Of a stretch of 44,952 bases of DNA, positions 34,508-42,749 are shown piece by piece; the stretch's first letter is position 1, and each line of letters opens with the position of its first letter. The notes under the pieces are model-generated. The model was not told where the DNA came from. It saw only the letters and a program-made list of their open reading frames with translations, and made no database searches. Source of the stretch: Chlorobiota bacterium (GTDB lineage: Bacteria > Bacteroidota > Ignavibacteria > OLB7); contig JAEUSP010000120.1 in NCBI GenBank assembly GCA_016788565.1, positions 1-44,952 on the forward strand, given 5' to 3'. The translations under genes were made by a program, and so were the position numbers.

Positions 34508-35734
34508 TCACTCACTCTCCTCCCCCCTTCCCGCAGCCCTTCCCACGTAGGGGCGATAGACCAGCCCGAAGCCAAGCCGGAAGTAGAGTATCCCCCCGGC
34601 AAATGTGGGATCGTAACCGGCAAGCGCGCCGCCGGAATATCCAACCCGCGCACGCACGTTGATGTGAGGTCCTTCATCGAACGGGATACGGTAATCGGCA
34701 ACGCCGGAAAGATCGAACCCAAGCCCGAAACCGGTTTGGATTGCTTGCTCCTGCTGGCGTATCGCGTCCCCCGATTGCACCGACATTGCCGCCAACCCAA
34801 ACATCGGCGTGAAGGCAATCCTCCCCTGGCGGAGCTCATATCCCAAGCTCAGTGTGGCATTGGTCATGCTGGCATCCCCAGCCGGCCACTGATCCCCGGC
34901 AGCAACAAACTGGGCGGGAACCGCAAGGGAAAGAAATTGCACCGCGCCAGACAGTGTGAACTGGGACAGATACCCCTCAAGCTCCACCGCAATGCCATGC
35001 AGCTTCCCGAAACGATTGCCAAGTTCCCCAACCGGAACCCCACCGCCGTAGCCAGCCTGAATCCCCAACCCGCCAACTTGTTCGGAATACTGGCGGCGGA
35101 TATGCGATTGCGCCAGCGGCAAAAATCGGCTTCGCGGATACTGGGCAGCGAACTGCTCCACCAGTGTGTTCAGCGATTCTTGCGCCCGCAAGCCACGGGC
35201 GGTCAGATGATTCAGCAGCAGATTGAAGAACCGCCGCTCCTCCTCCGTTGGGCGGTAGCCGTCAAACCGGTCGCTTGCCGAAGCCGCGCCGGAACGGAGC
35301 AGGTAGCGAAGTCGGTCGCGAACTCCATCGGGCCTGAGCGACCCGGCAACGCCCCATGTTTCGGCAAGCATCGGGTCCAGTGCGGCGGGGTTCAGCAACG
35401 TAGCGGTGTCGGTCAGAATCGTCAGCAGCAGCAACCGCTCGGGGCCGTTCAGCCAGGGGCCGTTGTTCTGGCGGTTGTCCATGAACGCCAGCAGCAGCTT
35501 GGCTTCATCCCACGCGCCACGCTTCACCGTTTCCGCCATTGCCAGCCGTGCATTTGCCACCACCGGCTTGCGCCGATTGATCCCCACCAACCATGCTTCG
35601 TACGCCGCCGAATCGGCTGATCCTTCCGGTTGATCTTGCGGCTGGTTTTGTGGCTGACTCTGCAGCTGCTTCTGCGTTGCGGCCATGCAGAGCAGAAGGA
35701 GGATGAGGGAGATATTCCACTTAACGCCCGGCAT
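34508..35734 (-). CDS. Probable outer-membrane or periplasmic protein of unknown function
   Basis: 408 aa from ATG 35734 (MPGVKWNISLILLLLCMAA), whose N-terminus is a signal peptide; frames further upstream run into the previous gene. A Gln-rich linker (QSQPQNQPQDQPEG) and a helical central region (about 40-220) are followed by a C-terminal half (about 235-400) of alternating aromatic/hydrophobic strands with frequent Gly, consistent with a beta-barrel (LGIQAGYGGGVPVGEL, AVELEGYLSQFTLSGAVQFLS, FGLGFDLSGVADYRIP, NVRARVGYSG, ILYFRLGFGLVYRPYVG). It ends without a terminal Phe. It overlaps the upstream lipoprotein gene by 14 bp. No family is recognised. Confidence 0.75.
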   Translation of the reverse strand: MPGVKWNISLILLLLCMAATQKQLQSQPQNQPQDQPEGSADSAAYEAWLVGINRRKPVVANARLAMAETVKRGAWDEAKLLLAFMDNRQNNGPWLNGPERLLLLTILTDTATLLNPAALDPMLAETWGVAGSLRPDGVRDRLRYLLRSGAASASDRFDGYRPTEEERRFFNLLLNHLTARGLRAQESLNTLVEQFAAQYPRSRFLPLAQSHIRRQYSEQVGGLGIQAGYGGGVPVGELGNRFGKLHGIAVELEGYLSQFTLSGAVQFLSLAVPAQFVAAGDQWPAGDASMTNATLSLGYELRQGRIAFTPMFGLAAMSVQSGDAIRQQEQAIQTGFGLGFDLSGVADYRIPFDEGPHINVRARVGYSGGALAGYDPTFAGGILYFRLGFGLVYRPYVGRAAGRGEESE

Positions 35735-36281
35735 TGGAGCTATCCCGCGAAAGGGTTTCCACGCAGGCAACCAAGCGTTCCACCAGGCCGCTATCCATCC
35801 CAACAACAAAGGCTTGCAGCTGCATCGGCGTTGCACCAGCCTTGCCGATTGGGAACGGATACTCAATAATCACCTCGCGCTGAAGCACCCTGGGCGTTTC
35901 ATCATCCAGGGTTGCCTCGTTCCAGTCAATCCCGTTTCCAAACAGTATCCCCTGGGTTTTACGTGTGGCCATCGAGTCGGGGACAATCGGGACGGGGGTT
36001 TGCCGAACTTGGATCACCGCCATTCCCCGCTGGGTGGTGCTGCTGTCGGCTGGATTGACGATGTAGAACATATCATGCTTCGCCTCGGGGACTGCCTCAA
36101 TCATAAATCCAAACGGAATCTGGACGGTAAGATCAGGGCCTTTTGTTCGGCTGAATTGCATGACCGACGGAACTAACCGAACCCCTTTCAGCACCGCAGC
36201 GCGGTCGCTGGTGGGCTGGCAACCGGTTAGCAGAAACGCCAACAACCACAGCAGAAAAAAGGGACGGGACAGCATCATCAT
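35721..36281 (-). CDS. Lipoprotein, paralogue of the 36308-36895 product
   Basis: 186 aa; three consecutive ATG codons allow starts at 36281, 36278 or 36275. The N-terminus MMMLSRPFFLLWLLAFLLTGC is a signal with lipobox LTGC, so the protein is a membrane-anchored lipoprotein. The mature domain has a DLTVQIPFGFMIE strand, HDMFYIVNPAD, MAVIQVRQTP and a final amphipathic helix (GLVERLVACVETLSRD). The layout matches the next upstream gene product (DFWIELPPGYQ, DEFYIFRSDD, FLRIYMGTV, TQVAALMAAATTL), indicating tandem duplication. Function is unknown. Confidence 0.82.
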   Translation of the reverse strand: MMMLSRPFFLLWLLAFLLTGCQPTSDRAAVLKGVRLVPSVMQFSRTKGPDLTVQIPFGFMIEAVPEAKHDMFYIVNPADSSTTQRGMAVIQVRQTPVPIVPDSMATRKTQGILFGNGIDWNEATLDDETPRVLQREVIIEYPFPIGKAGATPMQLQAFVVGMDSGLVERLVACVETLSRDSSNAGR

Positions 36282-36307
36282 CAACTGGGGAAATCTTTGG
36301 AGAAACC

Positions 36308-36895
36308 TTACGGTGTTGTTGCCAGCGTTGTGGCGGCGGCCATCAGCGCGGCAACCTGTGTTGTGTCGGTTCCGCCGATGTAGATATGCAGAAACAGAGG
36401 CGTTTTTTTCAGGTTGGGGAACGTGGTTTGGAAGAAGTCCTGGGCAGCAATCTCGGCAACGTAGAACGGTTTCCCCCCGCTGGTTGGTTCCTTCCACTCG
36501 CGCCAGCGTGTGTGGTAGCTCATCAGTTGCGCCCCGGTTTCGGTGAACGTTGTGCGGCTGTCCAGCCCGGTTTGGGCAACGGTCCCCATGTAGATGCGGA
36601 GGAACCCGGGGCTGGTCGCGGTGGAGTCGGCCAGGGTTGGGTCGTCGCTGCGGAAGATGTAGAACTCATCCGACGGCAGCCGCCCAACAAACTTCACCTG
36701 ATAACCCGGGGGAAGCTCTATCCAAAAATCGGGGGCCGGCGTGTGCTTTGTTGGAAGCTGGAACCGTCCGGAAGGAAGGTTTTTCACCAGCCTTGCGGTG
36801 TCGGGCGTTGCTCTGTTTTCCGAAGGCTTATCGCTGCATCCGGCAATGGCCAACAGCAGCAATCCAGCAACTACACCCGGGCGATTTGCGGCCAT
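36308..36895 (-). CDS. Lipoprotein of unknown function
   Basis: 195 aa. The N-terminus PGVVAGLLLLAIAGC carries lipobox IAGC (Cys20). The mature protein starts with a flexible S/T/N-rich linker and then a compact domain with PDFWIELPPGYQVKFVGRLPSDEFYIFR and an end helix. It is related to the following gene product. Its ATG at 36895 is 3 bp after the pyrE stop, so the pair is probably co-transcribed with pyrE. The motif layout does not match a family I can name. Confidence 0.82.
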   Translation of the reverse strand: MAANRPGVVAGLLLLAIAGCSDKPSENRATPDTARLVKNLPSGRFQLPTKHTPAPDFWIELPPGYQVKFVGRLPSDEFYIFRSDDPTLADSTATSPGFLRIYMGTVAQTGLDSRTTFTETGAQLMSYHTRWREWKEPTSGGKPFYVAEIAAQDFFQTTFPNLKKTPLFLHIYIGGTDTTQVAALMAAATTLATTP

Positions 36896-36898
36896 ACG

Positions 36899-37558
36899 TT
36901 AGGCGATCCCCGTTGCAAACGTGGCCAGATGTTCGCGCAGGCGTTCGGCCAGCTGGGGCCGGGTTTCGATGATGTCGTGCACCGAAAGGATGGCGTGGAC
37001 CGGAAGCCCGGTTTCCTGCTGGAACGATTCGCGTGCGGTGCGGCCGCTGCCGTCAATCGGCTCGCAGCGGTCGAAGGCAATCACAAACCCAACCGGCGTG
37101 CATCCGGCCTGGCGCAGCTTCTCGATAGCCTCCAATTTTGTTCCGCCGGTGGTGATCACGTCATCTACAATCACCGCCGAATCGCCGGCACGAATCACCC
37201 CCAAAAACCCACTGACATCACCATGCGTTTTGGCCTCTTTCCGGTCGCTCACGGCGCGGCGTTCGCCGTCGCCATCGGCGGCAAGCGCGGTTGCGGTGGC
37301 AACCGCAATCGGTATCCCCTTGTAGGCCGAACCGAAGATAACCGGGGCTTCGGCAAACTGCGTAATCTGCTGGATTGCCCCGGCGTACAGCCGCCCCATC
37401 ATGGCAAGCTGGCGGCCAGAGCAGAGCGATCCGGTGTTGAAAAAGTATGGCGATTTACGCCCACTTTTCAGCGTGAAGTCGCCGAACGTCAGGACGTTCT
37501 CCGCCACAAAAAACTCCAAGGCTTCGGCACGGAGCAGGGAAAAATCAGGGTAAAGCAT
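36899..37558 (-). CDS. pyrE: Orotate phosphoribosyltransferase
   Basis: 219 aa from ATG 37558. It adds PRPP-derived ribose phosphate to orotate, giving OMP in pyrimidine synthesis. Diagnostic segments: FTLKSGRKSPYFFNTG near 28-43, PVIFGSAYKGIPIA (about 74-87), the flexible catalytic loop with EAKTHGD (about 110) and the PRPP-binding motif VIVDDVITTGGTKLEAI (about 127-143). It has normal length. It heads a five-gene minus-strand series (pyrE, two lipoproteins, a probable outer-membrane protein, a permease). It has no clear promoter, and the upstream region is rich in repeats. Confidence 0.96.
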   Translation of the reverse strand: MLYPDFSLLRAEALEFFVAENVLTFGDFTLKSGRKSPYFFNTGSLCSGRQLAMMGRLYAGAIQQITQFAEAPVIFGSAYKGIPIAVATATALAADGDGERRAVSDRKEAKTHGDVSGFLGVIRAGDSAVIVDDVITTGGTKLEAIEKLRQAGCTPVGFVIAFDRCEPIDGSGRTARESFQQETGLPVHAILSVHDIIETRPQLAERLREHLATFATGIA

Positions 37559-37690
37559 AGTAGCTGGTTGGATATGCTGAATTGATGCCGAGCAAAATAG
37601 TGGCTTCGGCGGTGATGCGGGGCGTGGCTTGCATTGTGTCACAGTAGGGGGGGCGGCGTTCGGTGGCTCTGCTCTTACTTCCACGGGGCT

Positions 37691-37723
37691 GGGAGTCGGG
37701 GATCGGGAGTCGGGGATCGGGAG
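37691..37723. repeat. 14-bp (2 x 7) tandem array GGGAGTC/GGGGATC
   Basis: Two and a third copies of GGGAGTCGGGGATC, two related heptamers in alternation. It lies in the 37559-37877 gene-free stretch upstream of pyrE, which holds nothing else except repeats. Confidence 0.85.
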
Positions 37724-37748
37724 AAGAAGGCTTTGAACCTTGCCTGTC

Positions 37749-37791
37749 CGGTGGCTCCGCTCATACTTCGACGGAGCTCAGCATGAGCGGA
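37749..37791 (+). repeat. Dispersed palindromic repeat R2, copy A
   Basis: The core CGGTGGCTCCGCTCAT...ATGAGCGGA forms an imperfect hairpin (CCGCTCAT/ATGAGCGG). It matches copies at 38945-38987, 40315-40357 and, inverted, 44836-44879. Confidence 0.85.
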
Positions 37792-37831
37792 GGGCGCGAT
37801 TCGCACTAGTGGTCAGTGGCAAGAATCAACT

Positions 37832-37876
37832 TGGCATTTGGCATTTGGCATTCGACATTCGACATTCGGCATTTGA
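37832..37876. repeat. Heptamer array (GGCATTT/GACATTC)n next to a stop codon
   Basis: About six units GGCATTT or GACATTC end one base before the stop codon (complement of TTA, 37878-37880) of the minus-strand CoA-transferase gene. On the coding strand the array begins directly after the stop. A two-unit remnant (AGTGGTC AGTGGC) lies at 37808-37820. Confidence 0.9.
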
Positions 37877-37877
37877 T

Positions 37878-38798
37878 TTACTCTTCCCCCCACGGCCCCA
37901 CAAGATCAACGCAGGAATCGTGTCCGGCAAATGTTTCGCGCCACTGGTGGGTTGTGCGGCTTTTCACCGCGGCCAGTATCAGTTGCTTCACCTCAGCGGC
38001 GCGCTCCCCCTGTGCCAAGCCATCGTCATCACTCAGCATCGTCAGCCCTGTCAGGTTGCGGAATCGTTCCCAAAATTTTGGTTCCACTGCGGCCACCGCA
38101 AGGTAGCCACCATCGGCGGTGCGGTAGATATTGTAGCAGGGGAATCGCCCGTTGTGCAGAAACGTGGCGGGGGTCCGCTGCTGGATGGAGGCTGGGTAGT
38201 AGGCATTGGTGGATTGATCCACCGCATCTTGCAAGTAACACCAATTCTGGAGCGGCTCCGTTTGCCCTTTTTGGCGGATCACCGTTGCCAGCACCGTCAC
38301 GGCAATATGGTAGCTGAAAAACATCCCCGTCACCGGAAGCAGTGGCGGGGCAATGATGTCATCGCGGCGGTCAAGGATGTGCATTTTCAGAAGGTTGCTT
38401 TGCGCCAACGTGTTCAGGTCGTGGGCCGAATGGTCATCGCCCGGGCGGAAGCCAAGCCGGGTGAAACAGACCCCACGGAATTTTGCAGCGATAACTTCCG
38501 GGGTTAGCCCCAGTTTCAACTCCACCCGTGGCGGAAGCCCCATCACCACAGCATCGGCGTGGCGGATTGCTTCGTGAAGCTGGGTCAGGTCGGCGGGGTC
38601 GCCAAAATCAATCAACCGCAACTCCTTTGGCCCCTGGAACGCGCCGTACACTTCGGCAAACGCAGGGTCCCAACTCCATTGCAGGAACGGGTCGCGGTGG
38701 TGGCGGTCTTCGTATTTCACAACGGTCATCCCCTGCTGCGCCAGGTAGTAGGTTGCCAGCGGGCCGGGAAGCCGCCAGGTTAGGTCAATGATGGTCAT
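37878..38798 (-). CDS. CaiB/BaiF (class III) CoA-transferase family protein, short form
   Basis: 306 aa from ATG 38798. The N-terminal motif DLTWRLPGPLATYYLAQQGMTVVKYED (about 4-30) and the acyl-CoA binding region are family-typical. AHDLNTLAQSN resembles the GHDINY active-site motif of 2-methylacyl-CoA racemases, and YRTADGGYLAVAAVEPKFW is the standard domain-2 motif. The length is below the usual 360-400 aa, so the C-terminal part is reduced. It may act as a racemase or CoA-transferase on an unknown acid. The 3' end abuts a heptamer array, and a hairpin lies in its leader. Confidence 0.88.
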   Translation of the reverse strand: MTIIDLTWRLPGPLATYYLAQQGMTVVKYEDRHHRDPFLQWSWDPAFAEVYGAFQGPKELRLIDFGDPADLTQLHEAIRHADAVVMGLPPRVELKLGLTPEVIAAKFRGVCFTRLGFRPGDDHSAHDLNTLAQSNLLKMHILDRRDDIIAPPLLPVTGMFFSYHIAVTVLATVIRQKGQTEPLQNWCYLQDAVDQSTNAYYPASIQQRTPATFLHNGRFPCYNIYRTADGGYLAVAAVEPKFWERFRNLTGLTMLSDDDGLAQGERAAEVKQLILAAVKSRTTHQWRETFAGHDSCVDLVGPWGEE

Positions 38799-38838
38799 GC
38801 AAGTTGTGCGGGTAACGGGAAAAATGGGACAAGCCACA

Positions 38839-38862
38839 TGGCCAGCCGGTAGCGGCTGGCCA
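38839..38862. promoter_or_regulatory. Hairpin in the leader of the CoA-transferase gene
   Basis: A perfect 10-bp stem TGGCCAGCCG/CGGCTGGCCA with loop GTAG lies about 41 bp upstream of the CoA-transferase ATG on the opposite side. It has no T-run. It resembles the CCAGCCGG-type hairpins at 8983 and 10710. Confidence 0.45.
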
Positions 38863-38933
38863 CAAGCCAAAGTACAAAAATGCTTTGGCTCATCTCAAAT
38901 TCGTGTGCGAACTGAAGAGGTGGAGCATGGGCC

Positions 38934-39012
38934 GCTTCTCGGTTCGGTGGCTCCGCTCATACTTCGACGAAGCTCAGCATGAGCGGGGACGATGTTCGGT
39001 AGTTCGCATCAT
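38934..39012 (+). repeat. 79-bp direct repeat left of ddl (contains R2 copy B)
   Basis: It matches 40304-40382 over 79 bp with about four mismatches in the same orientation. It includes the R2 palindrome at 38945-38987. The rest of 38799-39219 shows a hairpin, a 12-bp palindrome ACTCTGCAGAGT (39043-39054) and a promoter element. Confidence 0.85.
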
Positions 39013-39170
39013 ACCTTGGACACTATTGAGACACGCCAACTAACTCTGCAGAGTGAGGTTCCTGGGTTGGCTGTGCCGCTGGTCTCCCTGCCCCCCCTTT
39101 GAGGCAAAGAGCAAGTGAACACCGGGCGTGGTAACGCTTGCTGCGGAAGTGCGAGTGTGTGGCAAGATTG

Positions 39171-39178
39171 TAGCTTTG
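39171..39178 (+). promoter_or_regulatory. -7 element of ddl
   Basis: TAGCTTTG is an exact TAnnTTTG, 42 bp before the ddl ATG. A -33 element is not clear. Confidence 0.45.
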
Positions 39179-39219
39179 CACGCGCATACACCGTTGATCT
39201 AAACAACACACACACGCAC

Positions 39220-40233
39220 ATGAACATTGCTGTTTTGCTGGGGGGAACATCGCCCGAACGTCACGTTTCGATGTCCAGCGGGAAAGGGGTTGCCACGGCA
39301 CTGATGGCCGCCGGCCACACCGTCCACCTGTACGACATCGCGCTTGGGGCCAACGCCCTGATCTCCTTCGGCGACCTCCATCTTCCCACCGAGCAAGCCC
39401 CCGACGATGCCGAACTTTCCAGCTTCAACAACAACGCGATTATCACCGCAGTGCAATCGCTTCCCAGTGATCTTGACGTTGCGTTCCTGGCGTTGCATGG
39501 CGCGCCGGGGGAGGATGGAACCGTGCAGGGATTGTTGGAGTTGCGCGGAATCCCCTACACCGGGTCCGGCGTGCTGGCCAGCGCGCTGGCGATGGACAAA
39601 GCAATGTCCAAACGGGTGATGGAACACTACGATATCCCCACCCCACGTTGGTTCCAGGCAACCCGTGGCCAGCTTGACGCGCCGATGTTGCTGGCACGTG
39701 TTGAGCAGTACACCGACTTCCCTGTGGTGGTTAAGCCGAACGATGGAGGTTCCACCGTGGGGCTGACGATTGTGAACGATGCCGACGGGTTGGAATCGGC
39801 GTTCCAGTTGGCAGGGCATTATTCGGCAACGGTGCTGTTTGAAGAGTTCATCGAAGGGCGCGAACTGACGGTGGGGATATTGGGGGAAGAAGCCTTGCCG
39901 ATTGTTGAGATTCGCCCCAAAAGTGGCATCTACGATTACGCCAACAAATACACCGCGGGGCGCACCGAATACTTCTGCCCTGCAGAGTTGCCCCGCAGCC
40001 TTACCGAAGAAGTGCAGGAACTTGCGCGGCGTGCCCACGCTGCGTTGGGTTGCAGCGGCTACAGCCGCGTGGATTTCCGGTTGGATAACGATGGCCAGCC
40101 GTTTTGCCTGGAGGTCAACACACTTCCCGGAATGACCGCCACCAGCCTTGTCCCCAAAGCTGCGGCGGCGGACGGAATGAGCTACCAAGAACTGTGCGAG
40201 CAGATCATCCGGTTGTCGCGAAGAAGTGGGTGA
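39220..40233 (+). CDS. ddl: D-alanine--D-alanine ligase
   Basis: 337 aa from ATG 39220; the preceding leader is CA-rich. It joins two D-Ala for peptidoglycan precursors using ATP. The ATP-grasp signature is complete: the N-terminal GGTSPERHVSMSSG (about 8-21), FLALHGAPGEDGTVQG, VVVKPNDGGSTVGL (about 175-188), FEEFIEGRELTVGIL (about 207-221), SGYSRVDFRLDNDG and the C-terminal CLEVNTLPGMTATSL. It is bracketed by 79-bp direct repeats. No neighbouring murein genes are present, so this is a solitary locus. Confidence 0.97.
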   Translation: MNIAVLLGGTSPERHVSMSSGKGVATALMAAGHTVHLYDIALGANALISFGDLHLPTEQAPDDAELSSFNNNAIITAVQSLPSDLDVAFLALHGAPGEDGTVQGLLELRGIPYTGSGVLASALAMDKAMSKRVMEHYDIPTPRWFQATRGQLDAPMLLARVEQYTDFPVVVKPNDGGSTVGLTIVNDADGLESAFQLAGHYSATVLFEEFIEGRELTVGILGEEALPIVEIRPKSGIYDYANKYTAGRTEYFCPAELPRSLTEEVQELARRAHAALGCSGYSRVDFRLDNDGQPFCLEVNTLPGMTATSLVPKAAAADGMSYQELCEQIIRLSRRSG

Positions 40234-40303
40234 GCGGAGGGGGGGTGAATATCCATTGGGATCAACTCAAGGTAGCGTGTGAAGCGGAGGCGGGGCATCG
40301 GTA

Positions 40304-40382
40304 GCTTCTCGGTTCGGTGGCTCCGCTCATACTTCGACGGGGCTCAGCATGAGCGGGGACAATGTTCGGTAGTTCGGATCAT
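40304..40382 (+). repeat. 79-bp direct repeat right of ddl (contains R2 copy C)
   Basis: This is the right copy of the 79-bp repeat, with the R2 palindrome at 40315-40357. The 40234-40429 gap contains no gene. Confidence 0.85.
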
Positions 40383-40429
40383 GCTTCGCACGATAGCTGC
40401 AAATGAGCCAACTATTCTTGATGAAAACC

Positions 40430-42124
40430 TCACCGCCGCCCGGGCCGGCCCTGGTAACCGCTGTTTCGCCACAGCGTGACGCGGCCTATTCTATCGAACG
40501 GAGGGAATAGGTGCATCCCCCCGCCAACCACGTCAGGAAGGTGGTCGCCGTTCAGATCGCCCACGTCAATCGTCAGCAGGTGCGTTGGCGCGGTGGCGAT
40601 TCCGTGGCCCAGAAATTTCTGCTTGCCGGTGTTCTCTAACCAGATCAAACTTGCGCGGTGCGGGTCGCTCCAGTCGTTGAACAGGCTGCTGGCCACCACG
40701 TCGGTGTCGCCGTCGCCATCAAGGTCGGCGGCCTGGGCGCGGTAGGCCCCGTAGTAGCGGAGGATGTCGTGCGGAACGAACTTCAGCTTCCCCTTGTTTT
40801 CCAGCCATTGCACCCCGTGGTACGGGCGGACAACGATGGTGGGAAGGTCTAAGTTGTCGCCGTTGGAGTACAGGATGTCCAGATCGCTATCGCCGTCCAT
40901 ATCCACCAGTTGAATGCCGGACGAGCCGTAGCTGGGGGTCGGGGCCTTGAAGATAATTTTCTCCTGAAACCGCTTGGCCGGTGCCACCGGTTTTGCATTT
41001 TTTTTTCGCGATTTTTTCTGGTTCAGAAACAGGCTCACCTCCTCATGCTCCTGGGCAATCACCGCCACGATGTCCAATTGGTGGTCGCCATCCAGGTCGG
41101 CCAGCGGGACGTTAATCGCGCCAGCTTTTCGGCTGATGACGTGGTACTCAAATCGCCCAGCTTCTTTCTGCTCAAGCCAGCCAACGCCGCCACGGTTCAG
41201 GTAGCCAAAATCGGCCACCGAAAAATCCAGATCGCCATCGCCGTCCAAATCCCCCGGCTGCACGTCGGCGGCGCGGCCAATCGAATCAAGAATCACCCTC
41301 CCTTTGAAATTCATGGCTCCGTCGTTTATCAGCAATCCAACCGAGCCAACGGGATCATCGGTGGGGGCCATGCTGCCGATGCACGTCACCACAATGTCCA
41401 GCGCGCCATCGTTATTCCAATCCAGCACCTCGACATGGCTGGGGTTGGGAAGTTGTGCAATCGTATCCTCGCGCCAGGCCGGGCCAACGCGGTGAATCCA
41501 CGAAAGCAATTCGCCGCCGGCATCGCAGACCAGAATGTCGTTCTGGCCGTTTTGGTCAAGGTCCACCACCTTCACGTGGCCGATAGCGGGGCGGCTGGCG
41601 GTGTCAATCGCCAGGCCGATTGGCTGCGCCGAAAACCCAATCGGCGATGTCAGCGGATCGGGGGCAAGCTGCGGCTGGTGTTGGGGGCTGAAGGTATAGT
41701 AGTAGTGGAGCACCTCTAACCAAACGCTATCGCTGTAGTTGGCCATTTTGCGGGTACGCAGCACCCCTATCATGTGCTGCATTGCTTCGGACCAGCTATC
41801 CATTGGCAGCAACTCTGGCTGGGGAACAAGGTGGCACCCGCCACAACGGAACTGCAAGTTGATGTTCTTCCCCCATGCTTGCTTGCTAAGGCTTGCGTTG
41901 GCGTTCAGATAATTTTTGGGGTCATCGCCAACGTGGGTTGCTGTTCCATCTTCATGGCAAGCGTTGCATGGGGTGCGGGTTTCGGAAGCGGTTGGCCCTG
42001 TTCCTCCCGCTGTTGGTGGCGCGGAGGTTGCAGCCCCAACGCCAGCCAGCAGAATCACCGCAAGAAGAACACCCACGGAAACAAGCGCAAGGGGTGAGTA
42101 AGAAGTAGAAGTTGGCGTTGGCAT
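40430..42124 (-). CDS. Di-heme c-type FG-GAP/VCBS beta-propeller protein
   Basis: 564 aa from ATG 42124. An N-terminal membrane helix/signal (LALVSVGVLLAVILLAGVGA) is followed by two heme-binding motifs, CNACH (C53-H57) and CGGCH (C94-H98), within a region ending near residue 140. The rest carries at least six FG-GAP/VCBS-type blades with Ca-binding DxDxDGxxD motifs: VVDLDQNGQNDILV, VLDWNNDGALDIVV, PGDLDGDGDLDFSV, LADLDGDHQLDIVA, LVDMDGDSDLDILY, AADLDGDGDTDVVA and VGDLNGDHLPDVVG. It looks like an exported electron-transfer protein with a beta-propeller platform. A class I cytochrome c gene lies 48 bp upstream on the same strand. The partner and substrate are unknown. Confidence 0.88.
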   Translation of the reverse strand: MPTPTSTSYSPLALVSVGVLLAVILLAGVGAATSAPPTAGGTGPTASETRTPCNACHEDGTATHVGDDPKNYLNANASLSKQAWGKNINLQFRCGGCHLVPQPELLPMDSWSEAMQHMIGVLRTRKMANYSDSVWLEVLHYYYTFSPQHQPQLAPDPLTSPIGFSAQPIGLAIDTASRPAIGHVKVVDLDQNGQNDILVCDAGGELLSWIHRVGPAWREDTIAQLPNPSHVEVLDWNNDGALDIVVTCIGSMAPTDDPVGSVGLLINDGAMNFKGRVILDSIGRAADVQPGDLDGDGDLDFSVADFGYLNRGGVGWLEQKEAGRFEYHVISRKAGAINVPLADLDGDHQLDIVAVIAQEHEEVSLFLNQKKSRKKNAKPVAPAKRFQEKIIFKAPTPSYGSSGIQLVDMDGDSDLDILYSNGDNLDLPTIVVRPYHGVQWLENKGKLKFVPHDILRYYGAYRAQAADLDGDGDTDVVASSLFNDWSDPHRASLIWLENTGKQKFLGHGIATAPTHLLTIDVGDLNGDHLPDVVGGGMHLFPPFDRIGRVTLWRNSGYQGRPGRR

Positions 42125-42172
42125 TCTGAGCAAGGTGAGTAATGACGGTGAGTAATCTCTGTCTGGTTGGCA

Positions 42173-42586
42173 TTATCGCAGTTTCGCAAGCATGAAATCG
42201 AGCGCAAGCGTCACCTGTTTTTTGGTGAGGGTTGTGTGGCCCCCTTTGGCCGGCATCAGCCCGAAGCCTTCCAGCGAATGCTTCAGCAAGGTTTTGCGCC
42301 CTTTTTTTAACCGCTCTTTCCACTCTTCCTGGTTCCCAATCCGCGGCGCGCCTTGCGCTCCGGTTTCGTGGCAGGTGTGGCAGGTCAGCTGGTAAATCTC
42401 TTCCCCCTTGGATAGCCGTTTGGGGGATTGCCCTTCTGGCAACGCCGCCGCTCGGGATGTCACCATCGGCTGATTCGCCCCACCTACTCCATCACAATTT
42501 CCGATTCCGCCAACGGCCATTGCCGCCCCGGCCCCAAACAAGGCCACCAGCAATGCCGCTAACAAGCTATGACGCAGTATCTTCAT
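42173..42586 (-). CDS. Monoheme class I c-type cytochrome
   Basis: 137 aa. A signal peptide (LLAALLVALFGAGAAMA, cut near 24) precedes a short linker and one cytochrome domain with CHTCH (C69-H73) and a distal Met in GLMPAKGGH (M111). This pattern is that of the cytochrome c5/cbb3-associated type with a C-terminal helix TKKQVTLALDFMLAKL. It is likely a periplasmic electron carrier. It is transcribed toward the di-heme propeller gene and divergently from the rhodanese gene, whose shared intergenic region is about 160 bp. Confidence 0.93.
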   Translation of the reverse strand: MKILRHSLLAALLVALFGAGAAMAVGGIGNCDGVGGANQPMVTSRAAALPEGQSPKRLSKGEEIYQLTCHTCHETGAQGAPRIGNQEEWKERLKKGRKTLLKHSLEGFGLMPAKGGHTTLTKKQVTLALDFMLAKLR

Positions 42587-42749
42587 GCTAAAGAAACGAA
42601 TAAGAGGCCGCAGAAATTACCAACCCAGAAGATTTTTCCGGTTGGCAGGCAATGTCCCGGCTGGGGTTTGCGTCCAACTGTCGGCCTATCCAGCATCGTT
42701 CCTCAGCTTCGTTGGCCTAACCTTCAACAACCTGTTTACCAGCTTCCAG

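Noticed and set aside
42585-42749. N-terminal extension of the rhodanese protein
   Set aside because: It runs back to the cytochrome c start and through its leader, and has no recognisable feature; ATG 42750 precedes the anchor helix.
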